Part shown: positions 7,845 through 17,482 of the stretch, in pieces
Layout: the number at the start of each line of letters is the position of its first letter
Numbering within the stretch: position 1 is the stretch's first letter
Source: Thermoleophilia bacterium
GTDB lineage: Bacteria > Actinomycetota > Thermoleophilia > Miltoncostaeales > Miltoncostaeaceae
NCBI GenBank assembly: GCA_020438485.1
Contig: JAGQUM010000019.1
Location: 1-58,513, forward strand
DNA length: 58,513 nucleotides
Direction: 5' to 3'
Program-made: the position numbers and the translations under genes
Notes under the pieces: generated by a model
The model's input: only the letters and a program-made list of their open reading frames with translations
The model's database searches: none
What the model was told of the DNA's origin: nothing

Positions 7845-10148
7845 GTGGCCGACTACGCACCCGTCGATCTCACCGCCGAGAACCTCGTCTCGTTCGAGCT
7901 GAACGGCGAGAAGGTCCAGGCTCCCGCCGGGACGATGCTGGTGGACGCCTGCCACGCTCTGGGCGTCGAGGTGCCGATCTTCTGCTACGAGCCGCGCATC
8001 GGTCCCCCCGTGGGGGCGTGCCGCATGTGCCTGGTCGAGGTGGAGGGCATGCGCGGCCTGCAGACCGCGTGCAGCACGCCCGTGCAGCCCGACATGGTGG
8101 TGCGCACCACGTCCGAGCTGGCCACGCAGGGCCAGGAGAGCGTGCTGGAGCTGCTGCTCGCAAACCACCCGCTGGACTGCCCCGTGTGCGACAAGGGCGG
8201 CGAGTGCCCCCTGCAGGACCGCACGTTCCGCTTCGGACCCGGCAAGTCCCGCTTCCACGAGTCCAAGCGCCACTTCCTGAAGCCCGTCGAGCTGTCGTCG
8301 CGCATCGCGCTCGACCGTGAGCGCTGCATCTCGTGCTTCCGCTGCGTCCGGTTCAGCCAGGAGGTGGCCCAGGACGGCCAGCTGACCATGCAGGAGCGCG
8401 GCGGGCGCAGCGAGATCGCCACGTTCAGCGGCGACGCGTACGAGGCCCGCTTCACCGGGAACATCATCGACGTGTGCCCAGTGGGAGCGCTCACGTCCAT
8501 CCCGTACCGCTTCGTCGCGCGGCCCTGGGACGTCACCAACACGCCGTCGGTCTGCGGCCTGTGTCCCGTGGGGTGCAACACCGAGTTGACGCTGCGCGAG
8601 GGAGTCGTCCGTCGCGTCAGCGGCCGCGACGAGCCCAACTACGCGGTGGAGGAGGGGTGGCTGTGCGACGTGGGCCGCTGGGCGTACGACAGCGCTGACC
8701 ACACCGGCCGCCTGCACCGCGCCGTGGTGCGCGACGCCAACGGCGCCCGCGAGACCAACATGGCCGACGCGCTCAGCGCCGCCACGCTCGTGCTCCAGCG
8801 CGCCGACGGGCCCGTCGGCATCCTCCTGGGCCCCGCCGCCACGGTCGAGGAGGCCGCGATCGCACTGGACCTCGCCGGCGGCGCGCTGCGCGGCGCCGTC
8901 GTGGCCCGCCTGGGCATCCCCGCCGGACCGCTGGCGCCGCTGCGCGCCACTCGGCGGGCCGAGATGGGCGACATCGACGACGCCCAGACCGTCATCGTGG
9001 TGGGCGGCGACCCCAGCCTGCAGCAGCCCGTCGTGGAGCTGCGCCTGCGCAAGGCGGCGCTGCGACGCGGCGCGCGCATCGTCACCGTCGGCAGCCGCCG
9101 CACCGGCCTGGCCGACGTCGCCGAACACGTCGACGCGGCACCCGGAGCCCTGCACGCGGCGATCTCCGACATCGCGGCCCGCATCGCCGCGTCCGCCGAG
9201 CCGGTGGTGCTGTGGGACGAGGCCGAGCTGGCCGCCGAGCCCGCCGCCGCCGACGCCTTGGCCACCGCCATCGCGGCCAACGGCGCCGCCCGCCAGATCG
9301 AGCTGGGCCAGGATCCCAACGGGGCGGGCCTGAGGGCACTCGGCATCCCCGCGACGGGTCTGCGCGACGCGCTGGCCGCGGGCCGCCTGGGCGCGCTCAT
9401 CACCGTGCACGCCGACCCCCGGTCGGCGCCGGGGCGCGACGCGTGGGACGCGGCGCTGGGCGACGTGCCCGTCGTCAGCGTGGCCACCCACGTCGACGCC
9501 ACCACCGACCGCGCCACCGTCGTCCTGCCGTCGCTCACCCTGTGGGAGCAGGAGGGCACGCTGGTGTCCATGACCGGCCGCGCCCAGCGCGTGCGCCGGG
9601 GCGCCGACGGGCCCGACGGCGCGGCCCCCGGCTGGGAGATCCTCATCGCGCTCGGCCACTACCTGGGCGCGCCGCCCGCCTACCGCACCCCCGGCGCGGC
9701 GTTCGCGGCCGCCGCGAAGGCGCACCCGGGCCTCGGCGGCCTGACGTACGACGACATGGGCACGCTGGGCGCGCCGCTTCCGCCGCCCGCCGCTGATCAC
9801 CTCGCGGGCGACGCCGGCGAGTCGGTCGCCGCCGGCTCCGCCGGCCTGGCCCTGGTGGCCGTGCGCGACGTGCACGCCGGGCGGGCGGCCCAGGGTTCCG
9901 AGGCGCTGCTGGCGTTCCACGCCCCCGCCGCCGCCCGCGTGTCGGCGGCCACCGCCGAGCGGGCGAGGCTGACCGACGGCGCGACGGCGCGCATTTCCAG
10001 CCCCCACGGCGAGGCCACACTGCCCGTCCGTGTGGCTCCGGGCCTGCCGGACGACGCGGTGTTCGTCGCCCTGGGCACGCCGGGTGCGGCCCCCGAATCC
10101 CTCCTCGGCCCCGACCGGGGCCCCGTCCGCGTGGAGTTGCGCCCGTGA
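7845..10148 (+). CDS. nuoG: NADH-quinone oxidoreductase subunit G
   Basis: NuoG is the largest peripheral subunit and carries several Fe-S clusters on the path from NuoF to NuoI. In this 767-residue protein an N-terminal [2Fe-2S] ferredoxin domain (CRMCLVEVEG) is followed by the His/Cys cluster segment HPLDCPVCDKGGECPLQD. Next come [4Fe-4S] ligands in CISCFRCVRF with DVCPVGAL, and a further cluster in CGLCPVGCN/WLCDVGRW. The remaining about 480 residues are a degenerate, alanine-rich molybdopterin-oxidoreductase-like domain. The start is GTG, three bases after the nuoF stop; the end overlaps nuoH (GTGA). Confidence 0.95.
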   Translation: MADYAPVDLTAENLVSFELNGEKVQAPAGTMLVDACHALGVEVPIFCYEPRIGPPVGACRMCLVEVEGMRGLQTACSTPVQPDMVVRTTSELATQGQESVLELLLANHPLDCPVCDKGGECPLQDRTFRFGPGKSRFHESKRHFLKPVELSSRIALDRERCISCFRCVRFSQEVAQDGQLTMQERGGRSEIATFSGDAYEARFTGNIIDVCPVGALTSIPYRFVARPWDVTNTPSVCGLCPVGCNTELTLREGVVRRVSGRDEPNYAVEEGWLCDVGRWAYDSADHTGRLHRAVVRDANGARETNMADALSAATLVLQRADGPVGILLGPAATVEEAAIALDLAGGALRGAVVARLGIPAGPLAPLRATRRAEMGDIDDAQTVIVVGGDPSLQQPVVELRLRKAALRRGARIVTVGSRRTGLADVAEHVDAAPGALHAAISDIAARIAASAEPVVLWDEAELAAEPAAADALATAIAANGAARQIELGQDPNGAGLRALGIPATGLRDALAAGRLGALITVHADPRSAPGRDAWDAALGDVPVVSVATHVDATTDRATVVLPSLTLWEQEGTLVSMTGRAQRVRRGADGPDGAAPGWEILIALGHYLGAPPAYRTPGAAFAAAAKAHPGLGGLTYDDMGTLGAPLPPPAADHLAGDAGESVAAGSAGLALVAVRDVHAGRAAQGSEALLAFHAPAAARVSAATAERARLTDGATARISSPHGEATLPVRVAPGLPDDAVFVALGTPGAAPESLLGPDRGPVRVELRP

Positions 10149-11155
10149 GCGTGCACGAGCCGTTCTGGCTGATGCTCATCAAGGCGGGACTGCTCGCCTT
10201 CACCGTCATCACGATCTTTGCCTACGTGATGCTCTGGGAGCGCAAGCTGTTGGGTCGCTTCCAGGCGCGCTACGGCCCCAACCGCACCGGCCTCGTGGGG
10301 TACATGCAGCCGCTGGCCGACGTGGTGAAGCTGATCTTCAAGGAGGACTTCGTCCCGCGCGGCGCCAACAAGGTGCTGTTCCACGTCGCGCCGGTGATGG
10401 CCATCGCGTGCGCCGTCACGGGCATCGCCATCATCCCGTTCGGCACCACGGGCGAGCTGTTCGGTCACGAGTTCACGATGTACGGCACGGACCTCAGCGT
10501 CGGCGTGCTGGTGCTGTTCGCGCTGTCCGGCCTGGGCTTCTACGGCATGATCCTGGGCGGCTGGGCCAGCGGCAACAAGTACTCGCTGCTGGGCGCAGCC
10601 CGCACCGCCGCGCAGCTGGTGTCGTACGAGGTCGCCATGGGCCTCTCGATCATCGGCGTCATCATGATCGCCCAGAGCCTCTCGCTGGTGGACATCGTCA
10701 ACGCCCAGATGAACTCGGTCTGGTACATCCTGTGCCAGCCGCTGGGCTTCGCCGTCTTCGTCGTGGCCGCCGTCGCCGAGACCAACCGCACTCCGTTCGA
10801 CCTCCCCGAGGCCGAGAGTGAGCTCGTGGCCGGCTACCTCACCGAGTACGGGGGCCTGAAGTTCGCCATCTTCGCGATGGCCGAGTACGTCAACATGATC
10901 GTGCTCTCCGGCCTGGGCGCCACGCTGTTCCTGGGCGGCTTCGACGGCCCCTGGCTGCCGCAGTGGCTGAGCTGGCTCTGGCTGCTGGCGAAGATCTTCG
11001 TGTTCCTGTTCCTGTTCATCTGGCTGCGCGCCACGCTGCCCCGACTGCGCTACGACCAGCTGATGCGCTTCGGCTGGAAGGTGCTGCTGCCACTGGCCAC
11101 CCTGAACCTGATCGTCACGGCCATCGTGGTCGGGATCTTCTTCCAGAACGACTGA
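10145..11155 (+). CDS. nuoH: NADH-quinone oxidoreductase subunit H
   Basis: NuoH is the membrane subunit that forms the quinone entry channel and links to the proton-pumping arm. The 336-residue product has eight or so hydrophobic helices and the family signatures WERKLLGRFQARYGPNR, QPLADVVKLIFKED and TNRTPFDLPEAESELVAG. GTG 10145 overlaps the nuoG stop (GTGA). Length and conserved acidic residues in the quinone-chamber loops are normal. Confidence 0.97.
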   Translation: MSVHEPFWLMLIKAGLLAFTVITIFAYVMLWERKLLGRFQARYGPNRTGLVGYMQPLADVVKLIFKEDFVPRGANKVLFHVAPVMAIACAVTGIAIIPFGTTGELFGHEFTMYGTDLSVGVLVLFALSGLGFYGMILGGWASGNKYSLLGAARTAAQLVSYEVAMGLSIIGVIMIAQSLSLVDIVNAQMNSVWYILCQPLGFAVFVVAAVAETNRTPFDLPEAESELVAGYLTEYGGLKFAIFAMAEYVNMIVLSGLGATLFLGGFDGPWLPQWLSWLWLLAKIFVFLFLFIWLRATLPRLRYDQLMRFGWKVLLPLATLNLIVTAIVVGIFFQND

Positions 11156-11189
11156 TGACCACGCCCTCCGACACCCGCAAGGCGCGCCG

Positions 11190-11654
11190 ATGACCGCCCT
11201 CACCGACCAGCTCAAGGGCTTCGGCATCACGTTTCGCACGATGCTGCGCAAGCCGATCACGCTGGGATACCCCGAGAACAAGACGCCCGTCTTCCCGCGC
11301 TTCCGCGGCCGCCACCGCCTGTGGCTCTACGAGGACGGCCTCGAGAAGTGCGTCGGTTGCTCGCTGTGCGCCGCCGCCTGCCCGGCCGACTGCATCCGCG
11401 TGGAGGCCGCCGACAACACCGAGGCGCATCGCGTGTCCCCGGGTGAGCGCTTCGCCCGGATCTACGAGATCAACATGGCCCGCTGCATCTTCTGCGGCTA
11501 CTGCGAGCTGGCGTGCCCGTTCGACGCCATCACGCTGGAGCACGAGTACGAGCTGTCCGAACGCGAGCGCACGTCGCTGATCTACACCAAGGACATGCTG
11601 CTGTCCGAGCACCCCAAGCCGGTGCCGCTGCGCACCGAGGGGCAGCGGGTCTGA
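11190..11654 (+). CDS. nuoI: NADH-quinone oxidoreductase subunit I
   Basis: NuoI carries two [4Fe-4S] clusters (N6a and N6b) that pass electrons from NuoG to NuoB. The 154-residue protein has two ferredoxin motifs: CVGCSLCAAACPADC and CIFCGYCELACPFDA. An amphipathic N-terminal segment (LKGFGITFRTML) probably contacts the membrane. The ATG at 11190 follows the nuoH stop by 34 bases. The TGA overlaps the nuoJ ATG by one base (TGATG). Confidence 0.97.
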   Translation: MTALTDQLKGFGITFRTMLRKPITLGYPENKTPVFPRFRGRHRLWLYEDGLEKCVGCSLCAAACPADCIRVEAADNTEAHRVSPGERFARIYEINMARCIFCGYCELACPFDAITLEHEYELSERERTSLIYTKDMLLSEHPKPVPLRTEGQRV

Positions 11655-12178
11655 TGGGCGAGCGCATCGCATTCGCCATCGCCGCCGCCGGGGCCCTGGG
11701 CTGCGCCGCGGGCGTCGTCACGCTCTCCAACCCGTTCCGGGCCGCCGTCTCGCTGATCGGCACGCTGCTGAGCGTCGCCGTGCTGTTCCTGCTGGCTGCG
11801 GCGCCGTTCGCCGCCGCGATCCAGGTGATCGTGTACGCCGGCGCCATCGTCGTGCTGTTCCTGTTCGTGATCGCCTACCTGGGCGAACGCCCGCCCCGCA
11901 TCGGGCCGGATCCCATGGGACGGTGGGCGTTCCTCATGGCCACTGGCGTCGGCGTGCTGGTGGCGCTGGGCCTCATCGGCCTGCTGCGCAGCCACCTGCC
12001 GGGGATGCGCGCCGCGTTCGCGGAGGCCGGCGACATCGGCAGCCCGCGCGCCATCGGCATGGCGTTCGTCGACACGCACTCGCTGGTGTTCGAGGCCACG
12101 TCGCTGGTTCTCCTGATCGCCGCGCTCGGGGCCGTGCTGCTGGCTCGCCGCGCGGTGCTGGGCGAGCGGGGCCGCTGA
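11654..12178 (+). CDS. nuoJ: NADH-quinone oxidoreductase subunit J
   Basis: NuoJ is a five-helix membrane subunit with a pi-bulge helix involved in coupling. The 174-residue product has strongly hydrophobic segments, including the conserved AAIQVIVYAGAIVVLFLFVI region. The ATG is fixed by the one-base overlap with the nuoI stop, and its own TGA overlaps the nuoK ATG in the same way. The C-terminal helix LVLLIAALGAVLLARR ends in basic residues on the cytoplasmic side. Confidence 0.95.
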   Translation: MGERIAFAIAAAGALGCAAGVVTLSNPFRAAVSLIGTLLSVAVLFLLAAAPFAAAIQVIVYAGAIVVLFLFVIAYLGERPPRIGPDPMGRWAFLMATGVGVLVALGLIGLLRSHLPGMRAAFAEAGDIGSPRAIGMAFVDTHSLVFEATSLVLLIAALGAVLLARRAVLGERGR

Positions 12179-12483
12179 TGGGCATCTCGCTGATGTACTA
12201 CCTCCTGGTGTCGGGCGGCCTGTTCGCGCTGGGCCTTCTGGGCGTGCTGATCCGCCGCAACCCGCTGCTGCTGCTGCTGTCGGTGGAGCTGATGCTGAAC
12301 GGCGCGAACGTCGCCCTCATCGGTTTCAGCCGGCACTGGAACTCCACCGACGGGCAGGTCTTCGCGCTCGTGGTGATGGTGGTCGCCGCCGCGGAGGTGG
12401 TGATCGGGCTCGGCCTGATCGTCGCCGTGTTCCGCCAGCGCATCGCCCTGGACGTCGACGGAATGGATCACCTCAAGGGATGA
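12178..12483 (+). CDS. nuoK: NADH-quinone oxidoreductase subunit K
   Basis: NuoK is a three-helix antiporter-like subunit, related to MnhC/MrpC, with a buried glutamate used in proton transfer. The 101-residue product has SVELMLNGANVALIGF, containing the key Glu, and VVAAAEVVIGLGLIVAVFR, containing the second Glu. Length is exactly that of the family. The start overlaps the nuoJ stop (TGATG). Confidence 0.97.
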   Translation: MGISLMYYLLVSGGLFALGLLGVLIRRNPLLLLLSVELMLNGANVALIGFSRHWNSTDGQVFALVVMVVAAAEVVIGLGLIVAVFRQRIALDVDGMDHLKG

Positions 12484-12526
12484 GCGCTCACCCGATGACA
12501 CCCCCCGCCCCGCGCAGGAGCCCCGC

Positions 12527-14437
12527 GTGACCCCCGCCCTCGCATGGATCACGCTGCTCGCGCCGCTGGCGGGCATGCTGCTGCTGGTGGCGTCGGGTGG
12601 CCGGGAGCCGTCCCGCGGCTTCACGCGCCTCGTGGGCGTCGGGTCGGTGGCCGTCTCGTTCGCGTGCGCCCTGGCGCTGTTCCTGCAGATGCTGGGCAAG
12701 GACGACCACGAGCGGGCGCTGGTGAGCACCGCATGGCGGTGGGCCGACCTGGAGGGCCTCAGGATCGACCTGTCGCTGCTGGTCGACCCGCTGTCCATGA
12801 TGATGATGCTGGTCATTACGGGCGTCGGCTCGCTGATCGTCCTGTACTCGACCGAGTACATGGGGCACGACCGCGACTACCGCCGGTTCTTCGCCGAGAT
12901 GGACTTCTTCATCTTCGCGATGCTGCTGCTGGTGATGGCCGCGAACTTCGTGTTCCTCATCGTCGGCTGGGCGTTCGTCGGCCTCGCCAGCTACCTGCTG
13001 ATCGGCTACTACTACGAGAAGCCGGCGGCCGTCGCGGCCGCGAAGAAGGCCTTCGTCATCAACGTCCTCGGCGACGTGGGCCTGGTGTTGGCCGCCGTGA
13101 TGATCGCCCGCGAGGTCGGCGCGCTCGACTTCGCAACCGTGTTCGCCAGCGCCCCCGACGCCCTGGGTGCCGGCAGCACGGTCGCCGAGTTCGTTGCCGT
13201 GATGCTGTTCGTCGGCGCGGCCGCCAAGAGCGCCCAGGTGCCGCTGCACACCTGGCTGCCGGACGCCATGGAGGGCCCCACACCCGTCAGCGCGCTGATC
13301 CACGCCGCCACCATGGTGACGGCGGGCGTGTACCTGATCGTGCGCTGCAACGTGCTGTACCAGTTGGCCCCGCACGCCTCCGAGATGGTCGCCATCGCCG
13401 GAGCGATCACGCTGTTCATGGCCGCGACCATCGCGACAGTGCAGGAGGACATCAAGCGCGTGCTGGCCTGGTCCACCGTGAGCCAGATCGGCTACATGAT
13501 CATGGCCGCCGGACTGGGCCTGTACACGGGCGCCATGTTCCACTTCCTCACCCACGCGTTCTTCAAGGCCCTCATGTTCCTCGTGGCCGGCATCGTCATC
13601 CACGCGCTGGCCGGCGAGCAGGGCATCGACCGCATGGGCGGCCTGCGCCGCTACCTGCCTGTCTCCTGGGTGCTGATGGGCGTCGGTTGCCTGGCCATCG
13701 CCGGAGTGCCGCCGTTCTCGGGCTTCTTCAGCAAGGACGAGATCCTGGCCCGCGCGTGGGACGCCGGCGACCTCGGCAAGGTGCTGTCGATCGTGGGCCT
13801 CGCCGGCGCCGTGCTGACGGCGTTCTACATGTTCCGCATGTTCTTCCGCGTGTTCCACGGACCCGAGCCGGAAGGCGGCTACGACCACGAGCCACACAAC
13901 CCCACGATCATCATGACCCTGCCGGTCGTGATCCTGGGCGTGCTCGCCGTGGTCGGCGGATGGATCCAGATCCCCACCGTGAACCACGGCATCAACACGT
14001 GGCTCGATCCCTCGCTGCTCGCCGACCCCGGCATCGAGGCCAGCCACGCCACGGAGTGGCGGACGATCGCCATGTCCCTGGCGGCCGCGGTCGTCGGCAT
14101 CGGTGTCGCCTGGATGATCTTCGGGGCCGGCGGCGGTCGCCGCCGCATCGAGATGGCCGACCGCTTCCCGGCCCTGCGCCGCTTCCTGCTGGACCAGTGG
14201 CGCTTCGACCCCATGATCGACGACGCCGTCGTCGCGCCCGGTCGCGACCTGGGCGATACGGCGGTGGCGCGCTTCGAGCCGCGCGGCGCCCTCGGTATCG
14301 CGTCTCTGGGGTCGGGCCTGGCCACCGGTGCCGGCCGGCTGGTGCGGGCGTCGCAGAACGGCATGGTGCGGGTGTCCGCGTTCGGTGTAGTCCTCGGCGT
14401 CGCCATCGTGGCCGTCGCGATGATCCTCGGTAGGTGA
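12527..14437 (+). CDS. nuoL: NADH-quinone oxidoreductase subunit L
   Basis: NuoL is the distal antiporter-like proton-pumping subunit with a long lateral helix. The 636-residue product contains the antiporter core with HTWLPDAMEGPTPVSALIHA, VLAWSTVSQIGYMI and the Lys in FFKALMFLVAG, then PFSGFFSKDEIL. The C-terminal extension that forms the lateral helix is present. The GTG at 12527 has a good Shine-Dalgarno GCAGGAG at 12513-12519. The 43 bases after nuoK form the largest gap inside the operon. Confidence 0.96.
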   Translation: MTPALAWITLLAPLAGMLLLVASGGREPSRGFTRLVGVGSVAVSFACALALFLQMLGKDDHERALVSTAWRWADLEGLRIDLSLLVDPLSMMMMLVITGVGSLIVLYSTEYMGHDRDYRRFFAEMDFFIFAMLLLVMAANFVFLIVGWAFVGLASYLLIGYYYEKPAAVAAAKKAFVINVLGDVGLVLAAVMIAREVGALDFATVFASAPDALGAGSTVAEFVAVMLFVGAAAKSAQVPLHTWLPDAMEGPTPVSALIHAATMVTAGVYLIVRCNVLYQLAPHASEMVAIAGAITLFMAATIATVQEDIKRVLAWSTVSQIGYMIMAAGLGLYTGAMFHFLTHAFFKALMFLVAGIVIHALAGEQGIDRMGGLRRYLPVSWVLMGVGCLAIAGVPPFSGFFSKDEILARAWDAGDLGKVLSIVGLAGAVLTAFYMFRMFFRVFHGPEPEGGYDHEPHNPTIIMTLPVVILGVLAVVGGWIQIPTVNHGINTWLDPSLLADPGIEASHATEWRTIAMSLAAAVVGIGVAWMIFGAGGGRRRIEMADRFPALRRFLLDQWRFDPMIDDAVVAPGRDLGDTAVARFEPRGALGIASLGSGLATGAGRLVRASQNGMVRVSAFGVVLGVAIVAVAMILGR

Positions 14438-14441
14438 GCGC

Positions 14442-16046
14442 GTGCCCTGGCTGACCATCCTCCTCGCACTGCCCATCGTGGGCGGGCTCGTGCTGATGCT
14501 GCAGCCGCGGCTGTCGGCGGGCGCCGCCCGCGGCATCGCGTGCCTCGTGGCCCCCGCGACGTTCGGCGTCGCATGCGGACTGCTGTTCGGCTTCCACCCC
14601 AACCGGGGCCCGCAGCGCCAGGAACGCCACGACTGGATCTCGTCCGTCGGGCTGGAGTGGACGCTGCGCCTGGACGGCATCTCGCTGGCGCTCGTGATGC
14701 TCACGGCGCTCATCTTTATGATCACCGTCTGCGCGCTGGTGGTGAAGTTCCTGCCGGAGCGCAACCCCGCCGTGTACCTGGGGCTTATCCTCGTGGCCGA
14801 GGGTGCCCTGATGGGGCTGTGGCTGGCCGGCAACCTGCTCCTGTTCTACGTGTTCTGGGAGCTCATGCTGGTGCCGTTCTACTTCCTCATCGGCGTCTGG
14901 GGCGCCGAGGGCCGGCGCCAGGCCGTGACCCGGTTCGTGATCTACACGATGTTCGGCAGCCTCATCATGCTGGTCGGCATCGTGGCCACCGGGGTGTTCG
15001 CCCAGCGCGTCACGGGCCAGTTCACGCTGGACATCGAGGCCCTGCGCGGCGTGGTGTTCACCGAGGACCAGAGCCGCTGGCTGTTCGCCGCGTTCGCGCT
15101 GGCGTTTGCCATCAAGCTGCCGCTGTTCCCGTTCCACGGGTGGCTGCCCGGCGCATACGGCACGGCGCCGATCGCGGTCACCGTGCTGCTGGCCGCCGTG
15201 ATGAGCAAGGCGGGGGCGTACGGCTTTATGCGCATCGGCCTGCCGGTGTTCCCCGACGGCGCGGCGTTCTGGCAGAACACGCTGATCGTGATGGCCGTGG
15301 TGGGCATCATCTACGGCTCCGTCGTGGCGTGGCGTGCCCCCACCATGCGCCTTGTCGTGGCGTACTCCAGCCTCGCGCACCTGGGCTTCGTCGCCATCGG
15401 CATCATGGCGATCGACCCGCAGGCGGCCCAGGGCGCCGTGCTGCAGATGGTCAACCACGGCCTGGTCGTGGCGGCCGCGTTCGCCGTCGTGGGCCTGCTG
15501 GCACGGCGCAGCGGCCGCGAGGGTGTCGACGACCTCGGGGGACTCGCGGACGGCGCCCCGTGGCTGGCCGGCGTCTTCCTCATGGTGACCATGGCCTCGC
15601 TGGCCATCCCCGGATCCAACTCGTGGGCCGGTGAGTTCTTCATCCTCGTCGGCGCGTTCCGTCACAGCGCATGGGCCGTCATCCTCGCGTCGCTGGGCAC
15701 GGTGTACGCGTCCGTCTACATGCTGCGCCTGTACCAGCGCACCATGAACGGCCCGCGGGGCGCGACCCCCGGCAAGGCCGTCGAGATGGGCGGCGCCGAC
15801 TGGGCCATGCTGGCCCCGCTGGTCGCCGTGATGGGCGTCATCGCCCTGTGGCCGCACGGGGTGCTGCGGGCGACCGAGCACTCGGTGGAGCGCGTGGTGG
15901 CCCCCGCCCAGCAGGCGCTCAACCGTCCCGCCTCCGAGATCAAGGCGGCCGTTCCCGCGAACCCGCCGGAGACCAGCCTGCCCCTGCCGGGCGACCCGCT
16001 GCCGCAGCCCACGTCGCCGACGCCGAACACGGGGGCCACGCCGTGA
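14442..16046 (+). CDS. nuoM: NADH-quinone oxidoreductase subunit M
   Basis: NuoM is the middle antiporter-like proton-pumping subunit. The 534-residue product has about 14 hydrophobic helices and motifs LLFYVFWELMLVPFYFLIG (the conserved Glu), LPLFPFHGWLPGAY and LVVAYSSLAHLGFVA. The last 50 residues are a proline-rich cytoplasmic tail not usual in the family. The start is GTG; the stop overlaps the GTG of nuoN (GTGA). Confidence 0.96.
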   Translation: MPWLTILLALPIVGGLVLMLQPRLSAGAARGIACLVAPATFGVACGLLFGFHPNRGPQRQERHDWISSVGLEWTLRLDGISLALVMLTALIFMITVCALVVKFLPERNPAVYLGLILVAEGALMGLWLAGNLLLFYVFWELMLVPFYFLIGVWGAEGRRQAVTRFVIYTMFGSLIMLVGIVATGVFAQRVTGQFTLDIEALRGVVFTEDQSRWLFAAFALAFAIKLPLFPFHGWLPGAYGTAPIAVTVLLAAVMSKAGAYGFMRIGLPVFPDGAAFWQNTLIVMAVVGIIYGSVVAWRAPTMRLVVAYSSLAHLGFVAIGIMAIDPQAAQGAVLQMVNHGLVVAAAFAVVGLLARRSGREGVDDLGGLADGAPWLAGVFLMVTMASLAIPGSNSWAGEFFILVGAFRHSAWAVILASLGTVYASVYMLRLYQRTMNGPRGATPGKAVEMGGADWAMLAPLVAVMGVIALWPHGVLRATEHSVERVVAPAQQALNRPASEIKAAVPANPPETSLPLPGDPLPQPTSPTPNTGATP

Positions 16047-17482
16047 ACATCGCCGCAACCCCCCTCATCATCCTCATCGCCACCGCGGCGCTGGCGCTGG
16101 TGCCGGCGCTGGTGGGACCCGTGCGCTTCCGCCGCGACGCGCCGCCCGCCCTGGCCCTGCTGGGCCTGGCCGCCGCGGGCGTGATGTCGGTCCTGCTGTG
16201 GGGCGACCGGAGGGCCACGTTCTACGAGGCGTTCCGCGTGGACCGCCTCACCGTGCTGCTGACGCTGGTGTTCGTGGTGTCGGGCATCCTCACGGTGCTG
16301 CTGTCGCTGCGCGAGCCGGCGGGCGTGGACCGCCGGCCCGAGTACTACTGCCTGCTGCTGTGCGCCGTCGCCGGCATGACGTTGGTGGCCGGCGCCGCCG
16401 ACCTGATCGGCATGTTCCTGGGCATCGAGATCCTCTCGGTGGCGCTGTACGTGCTGTGCGCCCTCGAGGTCTGGCGCGAGCGCTCGCTGGAGAGCGGCCT
16501 CAAGTACCTCATCGTCGGCGCCGTCGGCTCGGCGCTGCTGCTGTACGGCCTGACGTTCCTGTTCGGCGTGACCGGTACCACGAGCCTCGCCGACATCGCC
16601 CTGCGCGTGGACGCCAGGGACCTGGGCGGCGAGTCGTTGCTGCTGGGGGCGATGGTGCTCATCATCGCCGGACTGGGCTTCAAGGCCGGCGCGGCGCCGT
16701 TCCACATGTGGGCCCCCGACGTGTACGAGGGCGCGCCCACGCCGATCACGACGTTCATGGCCACGGCCGTGAAGGCGGCCGCCCTGGCCGCGTTCCTGCG
16801 GATCTTCGGCGCCGCGCTGATCGACGTGATCGACGACTGGAAGACACCGATCGCCGTCATCGCCGCGCTCGCGATCGTCGTGGGCAACGTCGGCGGCCTC
16901 ATGCAGAGCTCGTTCAAGCGGCTCCTGGCCTACTCCAGCATTGCGCAGGCGGGCTACCTGCTGATCGGCGTCGCCACGGGCACGCTGGACGGAGCCACCG
17001 CCGTGCTCTTCTACATCATCGCGTACACGGCGATGACGGTCGGGGCGTTCGCCGTGATGGTCATCCGGGAACGCGAGGTCGAGGACGGACAGAGCATCGC
17101 CGCGCTGGCCGGCCTGGGGCGCTCCAACCCCATCGTCGCCGCCGTCGCGACCATCTGCCTGCTGAGCCTCGCGGGATTCCCGCCGCTCGCCGGGTTCATC
17201 GGCAAGTTCATGCTGTTCGGCGCCGCCGCGGACGCCGATCTGGTGTGGCTGGCCGTCGTGGGAGCCGTTGGCAGCGTCATCAGCCTGGGCTACTACCTGC
17301 GCCCCATCTACGCCATGTGGGCGGAGGACTCCCGCCCCGAGCACGCCCGCTCGCTCGACCCGGGCGCGCCCGTTCTGTTCGTGGTGCTCATGAGCGGCCT
17401 CGGCGTGCTGGCCATGACCGGCGGCGCCCACTGGGTCACCGAGGTGTGCCGCGCCGCGGCCGAGTCGCTGATCGCCCCCTAA
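16043..17482 (+). CDS. nuoN: NADH-quinone oxidoreductase subunit N
   Basis: NuoN is the antiporter-like subunit nearest the peripheral arm. The 479-residue product shows FLGIEILSVALYVLCAL (conserved Glu), APFHMWAPDVYEGAPTPITT and RLLAYSSIAQAGYLLIG. GTG 16043 overlaps the nuoM stop, and TAA at 17480-17482 overlaps the stop codon of the convergent TauE/SafE gene. This closes a complete 14-subunit operon in the canonical A-to-N order. Confidence 0.96.
   Translation: MNIAATPLIILIATAALALVPALVGPVRFRRDAPPALALLGLAAAGVMSVLLWGDRRATFYEAFRVDRLTVLLTLVFVVSGILTVLLSLREPAGVDRRPEYYCLLLCAVAGMTLVAGAADLIGMFLGIEILSVALYVLCALEVWRERSLESGLKYLIVGAVGSALLLYGLTFLFGVTGTTSLADIALRVDARDLGGESLLLGAMVLIIAGLGFKAGAAPFHMWAPDVYEGAPTPITTFMATAVKAAALAAFLRIFGAALIDVIDDWKTPIAVIAALAIVVGNVGGLMQSSFKRLLAYSSIAQAGYLLIGVATGTLDGATAVLFYIIAYTAMTVGAFAVMVIREREVEDGQSIAALAGLGRSNPIVAAVATICLLSLAGFPPLAGFIGKFMLFGAAADADLVWLAVVGAVGSVISLGYYLRPIYAMWAEDSRPEHARSLDPGAPVLFVVLMSGLGVLAMTGGAHWVTEVCRAAAESLIAP

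Noticed and set aside
7413-10007. An 864-residue open frame on the minus strand across nuoF and nuoG.
   Set aside because: It is the complement of clearly coding Fe-S subunits; its product is low-complexity Arg/Gly/Ala/His-rich with no recognisable domain. Long antisense frames are expected in GC-rich DNA.
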